Shown here: piece by piece, positions 26,729 through 38,360 of the stretch | Layout of the letters: each line of letters starts with the position of its first letter | How positions within the stretch are numbered: position 1 is the stretch's first letter | Origin: Drosophila persimilis | Lineage: Eukaryota > Arthropoda > Insecta > Diptera > Drosophilidae | DNA length: 64,000 nt | Reading direction: 5' to 3' | Assembly (NCBI RefSeq): GCF_003286085.1 | Contig: NW_020825294.1 | Span: forward strand, 7,006,001 to 7,070,000 | Translations under genes and position numbers: made by a program | Notes under the pieces: generated by a model | What the model was told of the DNA's origin: nothing | Databases searched by the model: none | The model's input: the letters and a program-made list of their open reading frames with translations, nothing else

Positions 26729-27535
26729 TTAATTGGAAGAATCATCAGTATTGTATCTCTCCATTACTGGTGGTGGTGGGACTACGAATTTCGATAGATT
26801 CTCTAAGAACCTTATGTACTGGTCATGTTCATAGAATGTGGAGAAATCTGAAAGCTTGATGGCGAATTCATTAGTTATCCCCTGATCAGCCAGAAAATCC
26901 ATGACAGCCCAGTATAGATTATCATCAATCATATTGGCCTTGACAGTATAGGTATCCTCTTTCTCGAATAGCGACATCGCCTGAATCTCAAACACATCGG
27001 GAACGATCTGATGTTCTTGCAGCAACGGTGCACCATCTTTAAAGGCCTCCGACAGGAATTTGCAATGGATGGACAGCAGTGTGTTACCATAGGGGAAACG
27101 CACCTCGAAATTGGGCATAATGCGGAAAGGATTGGATAATTGTCCGATGCCTTTGTCCTTTCCACGTTCCCTACTTTTGCTGACGTTGAAAATTATGTTG
27201 ACAGGATTCACGACCCCCTCTTTGATCAGCTTCACTTCGGAGCCGCAAAACACGGCTTCAAACCCATTCATACATTCAAAGGGTTGCTTTACCAGTCTTT
27301 CCGCAATCATTTCCGTGGCAAGCAAACACACAAGATTGCGCCGCGCTGGGCTTATCTTTAAAGCCGTTAAGTCCTCCGACGAAAGCTGGTCCAACACCGG
27401 ATCGCTGATGTCCTTCTGCATGGGCCGGAAACTGAGTGCGATTGTGCGGCGTTGAATGGTGACAGGAGGCGACGACAAACCGCATTTGGCTAATGCCCGT
27501 GGAAACATCTGCAAGGCCTTTAGAAGTCTGGACAT
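26729..27535 (-). CDS. p32/MAM33-family mitochondrial matrix protein, divergent intronless copy, 268 aa
   Basis: Likely member of the C1QBP/p32/MAM33 family. These are doughnut-shaped trimeric, acidic mitochondrial matrix proteins linked to mitochondrial translation. The N-terminus (MSRLLKALQMFPRALAKCG) is basic and amphipathic, fitting a mitochondrial presequence. The FECMNGFEAVFCGSEVKLIK segment, the VNIIFNVSKS strand and the C-terminal LYWAVMDFLADQGITNEFAIKLSDFSTFYEHDQYIRFLENLSKFV helices match the family fold. The ORF is uninterrupted with an ATG start. The usual fly P32 gene lies elsewhere in my memory (2R in melanogaster), so this may be a retroduplicate, perhaps germline expressed. That is inference. 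It is convergent with Rsph1. Confidence 0.75.
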   Translation of the reverse strand: MSRLLKALQMFPRALAKCGLSSPPVTIQRRTIALSFRPMQKDISDPVLDQLSSEDLTALKISPARRNLVCLLATEMIAERLVKQPFECMNGFEAVFCGSEVKLIKEGVVNPVNIIFNVSKSRERGKDKGIGQLSNPFRIMPNFEVRFPYGNTLLSIHCKFLSEAFKDGAPLLQEHQIVPDVFEIQAMSLFEKEDTYTVKANMIDDNLYWAVMDFLADQGITNEFAIKLSDFSTFYEHDQYIRFLENLSKFVVPPPPVMERYNTDDSSN

Positions 27536-28480
27536 GATATCGAAACAATTGATTTATTTTAGGAGAAATAAAATGTATTCCTTTGTCAAACGTCTGCTTG
27601 CGACTCTGAATGAAAACATGAAAGCACAGCACAGACACAATGCTAATGTCATTTTAGAAGCCTACTGGGATCTGTGAAAAGGAAAAGAATACTAAACTAA
27701 ATACTATTAGATACCAAGATGTATTTTATCAGTTTATCAATTTGCTGTGTCACGCCCAAGAAATCATTTGTTTTTGGTTCCTTGGGACCGAGACTCGGTG
27801 TACCCAGAAGACTGTGTATTTTGTTATTGGATTCTCACGACCGAAACAGACGTCCAATGCTTCCAAATTTATGTTTAAATTTGTTTTTATAGTAAACATT
27901 TTATTTTTGAAATCATTTGTTTTTCCGATACATTTTTGTTGTCTAGAATTTGATTAAAATTTGTTGGTTTAGCTTTAAAATACGACTTCTTGCTAGATTC
28001 GGTTCGTCTCTTGCTCTTTATGGATTTGATGTTCTATATATGTAGAGCTACTACAACTACGTAATGTAGAATGAAATCACAAATGGGCTGGGAGAGGCAT
28101 TCTTTTGAAGTATTATTGACATGAGATGATAACGTGATTACCTTAGCGATAGGTAGTTTCGAAAATTCTTTAATTTCAGGCATATAAGTAGGTTGTTAGG
28201 GTATATAATTTATGTTTTGTTAGTTTTGTTCTCGCTGTGTGCTTGAAAGACCTTTGAATGTTCAGCATGTTGAATTCATTAAGTTTCACTAATTAATTCT
28301 AAACGTAATTATTGTTTGCTGCCTTACAAATGTACGTGTATTTAGTATTTACCATTATCATTTAACATTAACTTTCATTTGCATATGTGTTTGCTCCATT
28401 TATCGTCGCTTCTATTCATACTTCCTCCTTCTTCTGTTTTGTTGTTGTGTATACAAATAATATTTATTTAAAAAAAATCT
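27536..28480. other. intergenic DNA between the p32-like gene and the LRR-Ig gene
   Basis: AT-rich with no supported ORF. Its left end should include the p32-like gene's promoter, and its right end the 3' UTR of the LRR-Ig gene (a TTTATT, AATAAA on the minus strand, lies near 28464). Confidence 0.4.
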
Positions 28481-31400
28481 CTAAGTTTCGGCAGCTACTG
28501 CATGGAGCGGAGAAGCAGTTAATGCAGATGATGATGATGGAAGCAACCGTGAGGCGTTGTCCAGCTTGCTGGGCGATGGGCAAACATCACTGCAACTGCC
28601 AGCTAGGCTGTTGGAGTCGCAAGTGGAAACCGATGGCGGTGTGTCAGTACCGGGGGAGCCTTCATTCGCTTCATTCGCCTGATGATGCTGCTGTTCCTGC
28701 TGCTGCTCTTGCTCGGCGTTGCACAGCGAGGCCTTTCCACACTCGTCCAGTATAATGTTCAACTTCTCCTTTTTCGGTTGCACGGCCAACGTGCTTTCGA
28801 CAGGATTCAGGCGCAGCATCTGATGCGGCACACCGTCCTTGGTCAGCAGCTCATGCAGCGTGCTGCCATCCCGCTGCTTGGACACCTTATAAATGGCCGG
28901 ACACGATTTGGAGCTCTTTACATCATTCGACTCCAGATCGAGTCGATTGATCTGCGTCAAAGGCTGCATTTCCTCCTCTTGCTCTTGATTGTTGTCCTCA
29001 ACGCTGCTGCATTGGGCTAAAGCAAGGGCAGCCGCCATAGCAGCTGCCTGGCCACTGCTGCTGGCTCCCTCGGGATTCAGGTAAAGACGTGAGGCATCGA
29101 ACAACAGCAGATGTGGATCCATTTTGAAGTCATGCTCCAGCTGCTTCTGCTGATCGAGATTCTCATCAATGTAGTTGATGTGAATCGGCGTGTGTTGAAG
29201 ATTTAAATGCGACAAGCGCAGATCATCATCGTCCGGGGGTGTGTAATAGATTGATGCCCTACTGGCGGCATTGTTAGCGGCCCAATGTAATTTGATTTTC
29301 TGTATACTCAGCTCATTAGAGCCAGCCAGCTCCATTTGACTTTTGAAATAGCAGTCTATGTCTACAGAGAGAGAGAGAGAGGGAGAGAGATGCATTGAAG
29401 CGATTCAATGGTTCAGCTATGGATCAGATCTTACCCTCGGCTATATCCTCCTCACAGCGTCCGCGACAATTCTCAAAGTAAAAGCTGGGCAAATTCTCCA
29501 GCACCTTGTTGAGGCTCTGCTGCTGGTACTTGTAGCCCTCCCGGAGACGCAGCACTTGATGGGCACTGAACTTCCGGATCTTGTTCCGCTGGAAGACATA
29601 ATTTTCCCGCACCCAGCTCAACTGGCCCGTGGAGTAGTCGCGCACCTTCTTCACTTGATCGTTGTACTGATCCTTCAGCGCCGTCAAATGATTCGAGCCA
29701 ATGTCCCGGAAGTCTTTAATGTGCTTGGCCTGGGAGGTGTAGCTGCTCGATATCCATTCGACCTGCTGGGCGCAGTTCTCCCGAATGCGATGCACCTGCT
29801 GGGCATAGTTCTCCCTCAGTCTTTCCAGCTGCTGGCTCTTGTAGCTCTCAATGTTGTCGAGCATCGCATAGATCTGACGCGCCCTCGGCGACTTCTTGTT
29901 ACGATTGGCACAGCAATAAAAACGATCACAGATGCCCCAACGCGAGAGGCAGCTCCGCACACCCTGCACTATGAGGGTGAGCAGCAGGAAGGCGGCAGCC
30001 GACGCGGCCCCCGCAATCAAGCTGCCAATCTTCACCCGATAAAACACAATCGGATCGATATACAGTCTGTTGTGGGAAAGTAAAAGGTCATTTAGCAATG
30101 TTTCGATGGTTTTCAAATACTAAAAAATTTGACAGTCATACCGTATACCCGCTGAGGCTTTTCCCATTACATTGAATGCATAGCAGGTGTAGAGGCCGCT
30201 GTCCACCCGCGAGATATTGTGCACCAGCAACGATCCGTTCTCCATCAGCACCACATGACGTCCGTAGAGGCTCTTTTGTCTCGTAAAGTTCATGGATTGA
30301 ACGTAGCTCTCGTCCATCAAGGCAGCCAGCTCTTGGGCGCTTGGCGGCAGGCGGCGATCCTCCTCATTGCTTTCGATAATTATGGGCCGCTTGTCGGGAT
30401 CGGCATGATGTCGCAAGATCTTATTGCGGGGCGTCAGCTGTAACGAAACGAATAAGCACCTGGCTACAGGGTGGCTATGTGTGTACTTACCCAAATAATA
30501 TCTGGCACGGGGCTGCCCGTTATGTTGCACTCCAACTTGGCTGTGGTCAGAAGTAGATGCATCTTCGGCTCGGAAGACTGCACTGCCACGGGCACGGTAC
30601 AGTTTAGATTGCTGAGGACACGCAGCATGTCCCCGGGATAGCCATAATGGCACTTCAACGCATCGATCTGGTCATCAATGCTCTCGTAAGAGTCCAGAGG
30701 CGTCTGGCTGGGATGCGTGGCGGGCAGTCGACGGAGGCTGGTGCTCGAGTTGGCCAGCCAGGCGGTCAGCCAGTACATGCTGCAGTCGCATTCATACTCG
30801 TTCCCAAGTATATTGAGGTAGTGCAGCTGGCTGAGCTCCTTGAGGCCCTCAGGCAGGGAGATCAAACGATTGCCACGCAAGCTAAGACGCTGCAGGCGCG
30901 ACAGGCCCGAGATCTGTGTCGGCAGATGACGCAGACCGTTCTCGGCCAGCAGCAGTTCGCGCAGATTGCGGGCATTGGCGAACAGCGTCTCGGGCAGATC
31001 CGTGAGCTGGGGATTCTGCTGCAGCGACAGATAGCGCAGGCGATGCAGTATCTGCGGATCCACCAGCGACTCATCGGTGCGGGATATCCAGTTGGAAAAA
31101 TGCTCAATGGGCGTCTCATCGATGCGAAGCAGGGCCAGGGCCCGCTGATTCTGGAAGAGACCGCTGGGCAGCTGCTTGAACTGGTTCCGACTAAGATCCA
31201 TTTGCCGCAGAGCATGCAGCGGCTGGAAGATGATGGAGGACAGTGTCGTGAGGTTGTTGCCCGAGATGTTAAGGGCCAGGAGTTGGCCCAGCGACTCGAA
31301 CGCCTTGCGATCGATGCTGGTCAGTGAGTTCTGTGAGAGATCTAGCTGCCGCAGCTCCCGCAGATTGTACAGACTGTGTCTGCCCAGGGATCTCAGCTGA

Positions 31401-32530
31401 TTCCGCTGCAGATGCAGCTGTTTCAGTTGGCCGTTGCGTGCAAAGAAGTTGTCCGGGAAGGAGAGCAGACGATTGTCGCTGAGGTCCAGCATTTGGAGGT
31501 CGCGTGCCGTCTGGAAGAGCTGAAAGGGGAGTACGCTGAGCCGGTTCTTGGACAAATAGAGCCTCTCCAGCTGCACACCACCTTCGAAAATGTTGCGTGG
31601 CAGCTCTGCAAGCCGATTCTGGCTGAGATTGAGCAGCCGCAATTCGTTCAATTGGCCCAGAAAGTGCTGCGGCAGCAGCCTGAAGCCATTCCTGTCCAAA
31701 TGCAGCTCCTGCAGATGGCCCATATGCTGCAGATTGATCAGACTGCAGTTGTTGTCCAGAAGGTTTCCGCTCATCTTAAGTACTTTCAGGTGTTGCATGG
31801 CCTGCGGCAGGGCCCAGTGGAGGCACTCCAAGCGATTCTCGCTGAGATCTAAACGCTCCATCTGCTCGAAGCGGTGCGGCTGCCCTTTGGCGAGCAGCAC
31901 CTCCTTAAGTGGATCATCGCGCAATCCGCTCTCCAGCCAGGACAACTCTATGACATTCTCGAACTGCTGCAGCTGCAGCTTTTGCAGCTGCACCCGATCA
32001 TCCGCAGGCACATGGTCAAGCATTAGCTGCTGATAGTTGATGTTGGCATTCCTTCTGGACAACAGCTCCTGATTGACGCTAGCAAGGCCGACATGCTGGC
32101 ACCTCAGCTTGAACACGTTATCGGCTGTTACTACGCTGCTGTCGGAGCCCAGCTCGTGCTCCTCAATCTCCTCTGTGGCCTCATCGGCATCATCCAGCTC
32201 GTCCAGCCACAATCCCCCATCACTCTCACTATCATCTAGATCCGCATCCACCGCATGCCCCACGAATGGCAGATGGAATTTGTAGCCCAGTAGCGAGAAC
32301 TCGTGCTCCTGCCAGGACCGTGTCCTGGCCCTTATCTGTGTTTGGTGCGGCTGCAGGTGGTGTTGCTGGGCTACAGCAGCATCTGCATTGCTGCTGTAGG
32401 TGGTGAGGCAGCTGCTGCTGACGGACCCGGACCCAGACCCAGGCTGGGAGGCAGTGGCAGCGGCAGCGGCCAAAACAAAGACGACGAGCAAGGCAGACAA
32501 TATCAGGGGAATCTTCGATACTGCTTCCAT
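28481..32530 (-). CDS. LRR and Ig domain single-pass receptor (CG16974-like), 1282 aa
   Basis: Cell-surface receptor or adhesion protein of the LRR-Ig (LIG/kekkon-like) class. Four coding exons join in frame: 30491-32530, 30142-30437, 29435-30066 and 28481-29361 (3849 nt with stop). A signal peptide (residues 1-28) is followed by an acidic stretch, then about fifteen leucine-rich repeats (about 220-560). An LRRCT cap ([13 protein letters not shown]) and one Ig domain (LECNITG to GLYTCYAFN, about 655-778, split by intron 1) come next. A transmembrane helix (about 790-812) precedes a cytoplasmic tail of about 470 residues with repeated coiled segments such as [11 protein letters not shown]. An acceptor at 32576 shows that the 5' UTR is split, with a noncoding exon further right. 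I recall the fly gene as CG16974. Confidence 0.93.
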
Positions 32531-33369
32531 TTTTCCGTATGTAATCTTAGATATTTATATGGTCGCATAGTACACCTGCAGGGAGGAAATGAACACACAT
32601 ATTAGTATTTCTTTTTCTTTTTTGGCTATTATTGATTTTGTCATTATCCCCGAAAAAGGGCCACCACCACTCCTTCACTCCTCCCTCACTCTCCATTGGA
32701 TTACGAAATAAAGAACGGAGCTAAAGGGAACTAAAATCAATAGAGTTAGGTAAATATTACAAATAGAACGACGGGTAGGCAAGCGCTGCTGGGTCATAGA
32801 CAACGAATGGTGAAGGGCCACTTGCGTGTCCAAATGGCGACGCACAACTTTGGTTAAATTGAATATGGAAATGAAAATGGAAAATGAAACGGGCGGGAAG
32901 GAATGTATAATTCAAATACAAACACTAAGTATATCCCAGCGCCTTTTCGAGCGTCTCTTCTTTCTGAATAATGCATAATAGCGTCGAATGTGGGAGCAGA
33001 GCCCTGCTCCTCTGCTTCGCCATCTCTTCATTTATTTATTTCTTTGTCTGCACGCAATCTAGACTCGTAATTTGAATGAAACTTCAGAACCAGCGCAAGA
33101 ACCAGGCATACTTAATGCTATAGTTAGAAAATAGAACTCTGGCTTTAAGGTACTTTAAATGAAAAGCTTACACAAAACTTTGAATAAGGTTAAATTCAGG
33201 TAAAAAGTGGTCGAAAGAGCAAGCTCAGTTAACATTCATGTAATAAATAAATGCTTATGAAGTAAGCAGCACTTTTACATTTACGGATGTTAGTGGAACA
33301 TGGATGTATGGTCTGAGTTCATGTGTCCGTTCACTCATGGGAAATTCATTTATTTTGTTTTTCACTATA

Positions 33370-33412
33370 AATTTCACAAGGGATTATTTGGCACACTCCC
33401 CCTTTTAGTTTT
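33370..33412 (+). repeat. 43-base dispersed direct repeat, copy 1
   Basis: Begins AATTTCACAAGGGATT and ends CTTTTAGTTTT. It matches the segment at 34943-34985 at roughly 85-90 per cent by eye. The flanks do not match, so it may be the remaining part of an old dispersed element. Confidence 0.55.
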
Positions 33413-34942
33413 ATTAAATCTCGGAGCAAGAGCAATTCCCACAACAGGAGCCATGAGAGCAGTTCGGAGCAAGGACGTGCCGTTTTTGCATGTAGATCTT
33501 TCTGTTGCTTGATAATACTTTAAAATAGATACATATTTATAAGAATAAATATAGGCACATATACTATATGTTCGTTCTTTTTATATCTCTCTGAAGAAGT
33601 TTGTTTTTCATATTTTGAATCAGAATTTCTTTAAATTTCCCTTTTTGTTTATAAACAAAATATCAAATAAATTTCCACCCCAAAACCGCAACCTGCATCA
33701 ACAAAACAATTACGACCGACCGCGTTCCCCACCCCAGATTACTCAATGGCGGGTCGAAAGCCGGAACGACGGAAAAACTATAAAAGGAAATTATTAAATA
33801 ATATTCCTCTCGTTCTGTGTCCGGGTGTGACTGACCCCCTTACGATATTCGCTCAAATGGAAGGCGCAAATATTGTACATATGTATATATTTTTAATGGC
33901 CAGTCAGCCAGACGTTGGGAAAAAGCTGATAAGAGGGCAGTATACATATACGCAAGCTTTATGTGGATATGTTTGTTCATTGCAGCAGTCAATATTATAA
34001 ACCATTGGCCGCGAAAGTGTGATCAAGATGGATGAATATGGAATGCCAATAAATCACATTTCGTATCGATCGGCCGCCGTGCACACCATGGAGACTTTCG
34101 AGACTAGTTCACTGACAATATCAAGTTAATAAAAAAGGCAAGCTTGCGATAAGAGTCGTCTGCAGTCGAAATTCCCAACTTTTAGAGACCCCGCGAGTTG
34201 GAGAAAACTAAAAGAAAAATAACACAAACATTATCGATTGTATTTTATTGCAGTTAAAGCCACACCGATTGAAGTTTTTAGTCACTCATATGTACATATG
34301 TACTATGTACTATGTATTAAGACGTGGCTGTGAAGCTAGTTAATCGCGAATTGCCGACAAAAATGATACCAATCGACGGGCTATAAAAAACACTTTACTT
34401 GGGTGTTTATTATTTTTAATAACAATAGCTGGGGTGTTTACTTAGTGCAATACTATCTACGAACACACTGCCAATTGGTAAACGCATAGATGATATGCGT
34501 ATCATGAAATTCTTGTTATCTTTATATATGTAATTCAACCAAAGGAAAACACTTCTTATTTTGTTTCTTTGAAAGGTGATAGCAACTGCAAAATCAAATT
34601 TCGTTTAAATGAAATCAATGAGTAAAGACAAGATTCTGTTTTGCCCAGAAGCGGGCATTGGAAAACTTTTGAAACTTCTTCTTGTGGAACTTTTAAATCA
34701 AATACATAAGTTTTTTTTGATAAAATTTATATAACAGAGGTTAGCTGTGGCGCTATGTATATACATACATATGTACAAATAGTCACAAGGAAGCTCGAAA
34801 TTTGAATTTCCAGGTGTGTAGGAAATAGCATAAAATTTGTGTTTAAATGCCATGGCGAGTTGAGCTTAGAGAGTTTATATATAGAATGGTGGATTATGTT
34901 GGAAAGTTCGCCTTTATTTCGATTTTTGGCTGTTTGGCCATG

Positions 34943-34985
34943 AATTTCACAACGGATTTTTTGGCACACTCCTTCTTTTAGTTTT
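34943..34985 (+). repeat. 43-base dispersed direct repeat, copy 2
   Basis: Begins AATTTCACAACGGATT and ends CTTTTAGTTTT. It is the partner of the segment at 33370-33412, about 1.57 kb away in the same orientation. Confidence 0.55.
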
Positions 34986-36289
34986 TGGAAAAAAAGAATA
35001 AAACTGCCTGAAATTGCTCGGCCAAAACAGTAAATAATATAATTCAAAAATAGCTTTAAGGCAGAAATAACAAAAACACTAGCACCAACACACGCGAAAA
35101 ATGTGGCAAAAAAAAGAGTGCCACGAATAAAAGACAATAATTAAATTAGTTGGGTCGAAAATACCAATAGGCAAATATTGGAGGGTAGGAAAACAACACA
35201 CACACACAGGCAACGGGGCTTATCAGCTGACGGCGCAATTAAGTAAATTCATCGATGATAACCCCATACATGTAACCAGAAGATAGTGGGAGAAAGGGAA
35301 CCACAGCTAGAAGCAGCTTTATTGGACGGGGCAATTTCCATTAAACGAATTGAAGAAAACACAGAGCGGTAGAGACAGAAAGAGAGTGAGAGAAAGAGAG
35401 AGACTGAGAGTTGCATAATCTCAATCACAGAAGCTCAGCTCAGCTCAAAGTAATGTAAAGAGCAAGCATTTAACTGTACAATAACATACATACAAACAGA
35501 CACACAAACACTGCTATACACTTTATGTAAATGTATTTCTTCTTGCCGTCGCCTGCTGCTGACGTCTGAAAAGCCGCTAATGAGACGGAACTTGGACAGC
35601 GCGTATAAATAAATACAAAATTCAGATTGTGTATACGCGACCAGAGCGTGCACTCAGCCTGTCGAGGATTACTTTTGGCATGGACACGAATCATTCACAA
35701 AAATCGAGCTTTCCGCCCACTCATAATTCATTCAGCACCTTATTACTTTTCCTTTACCTTGATCTCAAGTGTTTTTCTTTGGTATTGATGTGTGTGTGCG
35801 TATATTTGCGCATGAGTGTGTGCGTGAGCTGTTTGCAAGAAAACAAGATGTTGCCAGGGGTAACGCATGGAGGGCGCTCTGATTGCCATCAAACTTCTAG
35901 AATAGTTACATCCCCAATAAGTATGTATAGCCAGAGCATGGAGTATACGTACGTAAGTACGTATAAAAATGTACATGCTTTGGTTCTTTTCTTTCACCCT
36001 TTGTGGCAAAAGCAGCCGTTTATGCTACACACACGCATGCACATACACACACTACATGCATATATATGCAGAAACTTGCATACGGCAAACATTTTTTCTG
36101 TCCACGTCTACAATGGTGATTCGACCACAAAGTTTTATTTGGCTAAGTCACACATAACACATAACATATTCCACTATATACAAATAATCAAGCTAACTCA
36201 CCGTCACCGCTATAGCATTTTTTCGCGTCAATTCCACTAGCTGGGTTTTTATGTTTACATCAATGCCATTTATCGGATTTATCGGTTAA

Positions 36290-36360
36290 ATATACCGCCG
36301 ACCCTCAGAAATATACCAAAATATACGGCCACACTTTTAAAATATACCGTATATATACTG
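36290..36360. promoter_or_regulatory. cluster of core-promoter-like motifs
   Basis: Several AAATATACC/AAATATACG words (reverse complement of the Drosophila GTATATTT promoter motif) surround GGCCACACTT, close to Motif 1. Similar text (GACCCTCAGAAATATACC) recurs at 58138-58155 and in part at 37320-37370. This could be a TSS for the LRR-Ig gene or a relic of a dispersed element. Confidence 0.35.
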
Positions 36361-36392
36361 AAGAATTAAAGTTATATTACACATATTCCTCG

Positions 36393-36766
36393 TTTTTGAT
36401 ATTCCATCGAATATAACTAACTAGATAGATCTCTCAACCCTGCTCACATAGTTTTATCCAAATAATGAACCTATTTACTACTTGACTGGCTTATTTTAAA
36501 TACTTGCTTTTATTGGATTAAGTCTAAAAAAAGGGTTTCAGAGAAAAAGGTCGAAAAAAACGGATAGATGTTCCTATTGCTCAATTTTGATATTCCGTTG
36601 AATAATTCTGGCTAACTAAGATTTTTAGCTCTGCCCACATAGTTTTTTGCCGTTGATGATTAATATTTCTACAAGATTAATTACTTTTAAGTACTCCCAT
36701 TTATTGTATTTTGACTGCAACAAGGTTTCAACAAAAAAGTTCCACAAAAAACCAGTCGCAATTTTG
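36393..36766 (+). repeat. diverged tandem pair of about 190-base units
   Basis: Unit 1 is about 36393-36584 and unit 2 about 36585-36766. Both share, in the same order, TTTTGATATTCC, a CTGCTCACATAGTTTT or CTGCCCACATAGTTTT block, a TACTTGCTTTTATT or TACTCCCATTTATT block, and a final GTTTCA plus A-rich block. The units are well diverged and were seen by eye. Confidence 0.55.
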
Positions 36767-37599
36767 TCACGTGAATGTTGCTGGTAATTGAAGACTTGTT
36801 GCTTATCAACCTGAGTATGGATATTTATATACCCTATATATTACATATATAAATTTTCTCAAATAAATATATATTAAACGTATTAATGCATTAGCTTCAA
36901 AATTTCGTTGAAATTCCTTTTTAACAAAGGCTGCATTCATGAGATCATGAGATGACAAACATTTCCGCAGTGCTATATCATTTTCCTTAGGGTATGCAGA
37001 ATGTTGCCCATGTTGCGGACCCGTTTTCTCGGCACATGAGTCTGGCCCTTACAATGAATGAATGAAATTCATTATTGCTACCGATTCATACCCGATTCAG
37101 AAAGAGCGAAAAAGAGAGCCTTTACCGATTTGAAGAGAGCGAGAGAACCAAACACTTTCAATTAGGCCATCATTGTGCGCGCCAAATAGATATTGTCTGA
37201 AAGTAAATGAGAGAAAATGAGGATTTAAATGCAATCTACTGGAATAAACGATACTCGTAAGTACGATTTAAGAGCGAAAATCCAAATAACCTCCGGGTGG
37301 AAGTTTCTATACCATTTGTTCTGAAATATACCTTTTATTAAGTATGAAAAATACCGCACCCGGTCACCCTGTACATAATGGAAGGAAAAGATCTTAGCCC
37401 ACTTATGCCTTCTTTATTTAGACCGCGGGAAATAATACTAATAATAATAATTATTCTTGTGGATCTATTCCTTATTCTATTCCTCATCTTACACCTCAAC
37501 TATGCTAAAATTTCTACTGGTGTACAATGGGGTGATCGTTCACTGTGTATGGAACGATACTCATTGTTGCGATGAAAATCCCTCCCACCAAACGGCTAT

Positions 37600-37616
37600 C
37601 GATACTATCGACTGGA
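37600..37616. promoter_or_regulatory. DRE-like site in gene-free DNA
   Basis: CTATCGATACTATCGAC contains a full TATCGATA DREF consensus followed by a second TATCGA. It lies about 5 kb upstream of the LRR-Ig gene and about 1.4 kb from the 3' end of the first GT31 gene. A distal LRR-Ig promoter is one possibility. Confidence 0.35.
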
Positions 37617-37943
37617 TAATTGAGCTGCGCGCTATGTTTGAAATGAGTAACAAGGAAGAAGTACAATTTGAGAGAGCGAAAATTAAAAAAACCCGCTCGG
37701 CTTACCGACTGTCCTGTAGTGAATACACTTTTATTTAGCTTCTCATCTTTCAGTGGTTCCGATTTGCAGTATAAATAAGAGTGCAAGATTTATTTCGATT
37801 TTCTCCAACAGAGTCTTCAGCCCACAATTATAAAGATCAATGATGTCCCATATTTAGGTAAAAATCCGAATACATTCGTTTTCTGGTTGCACAAAATGCT
37901 CCAACCCATATTTAATAGATTTGTAGTAACTTTTTTTTAATAA

Positions 37944-38312
37944 TTTCATAGCACCTCTTAAAGTCTCATAGACGACAGAATTAATAGTTTCAATGCTGTC
38001 ACCTTAACAGTCTTTTAATTAGCTTTAATAATTTGATAAAAAATTATTCTTATAGACTTATAGCAGTCAGCTTTAATAGTATCCTAGCTGAGATCTGCAA
38101 TAGATTCACAGCAGCCAGCTCTAAACGTTTTGAATGGCTTTATAGCAGTCTACTTTGATAGTTGAATTTCAGGCACCGAAAGTAGTTTCAAAACCAGCAC
38201 CTTATAGTTTCATATCAGCCACATTTAAAAGGTTCATATCAACCAGTTGTAGTTGTTTCATACCAGCAAGCTCAAGTAGTTTCATCATAGTTTCGCAGCA
38301 GTCAGCATTGAT
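37944..38312 (+). repeat. degenerate tandem repeat with 22-24 base period
   Basis: A series of related short units starts TTTCATA or close variants and ends near CAGCTTTAATAG. Examples start at 37944, 37988, 38057, 38105, 38139, 38187, 38209, 38231, 38256, 38279 and 38291. Each contains a GCAGTCAGC, CAGCCA or CAGCAAG core. Spacing within the best preserved run (38187-38280) is 22-24 bases. Confidence 0.6.
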
Positions 38313-38360
38313 ATTATACAGCAGACTCCGTTGGCAGTTTTATAGCATACAGCGTATAGA

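Larger units (their letters stand above)
32531..36240. promoter_or_regulatory. 5' noncoding region and likely promoter of the LRR-Ig gene
   Basis: The 5' UTR exon of the LRR-Ig gene ends at 32575 with a CTGCAG acceptor, so at least one noncoding exon and the promoter lie to the right. A GAGA-rich patch at about 35363-35412 is a plausible promoter-proximal element. No coding exon was found; the longer ORFs here are low-complexity. A 43-base imperfect direct repeat (33370-33412 and 34943-34985) is described separately. Confidence 0.4.

Noticed and set aside
30647-32033. Several long plus-strand ORFs (up to 226 codons) opposite the LRR-Ig gene
   Set aside because: They mirror the leucine-rich repeat codons of the real gene on the other strand and lack start context or motifs.
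35629-36240. 203-codon plus-strand ORF
   Set aside because: Composition reflects TG/CA-rich simple sequence (repeated CVCV, THAC); it does not start with ATG and shows no domain.
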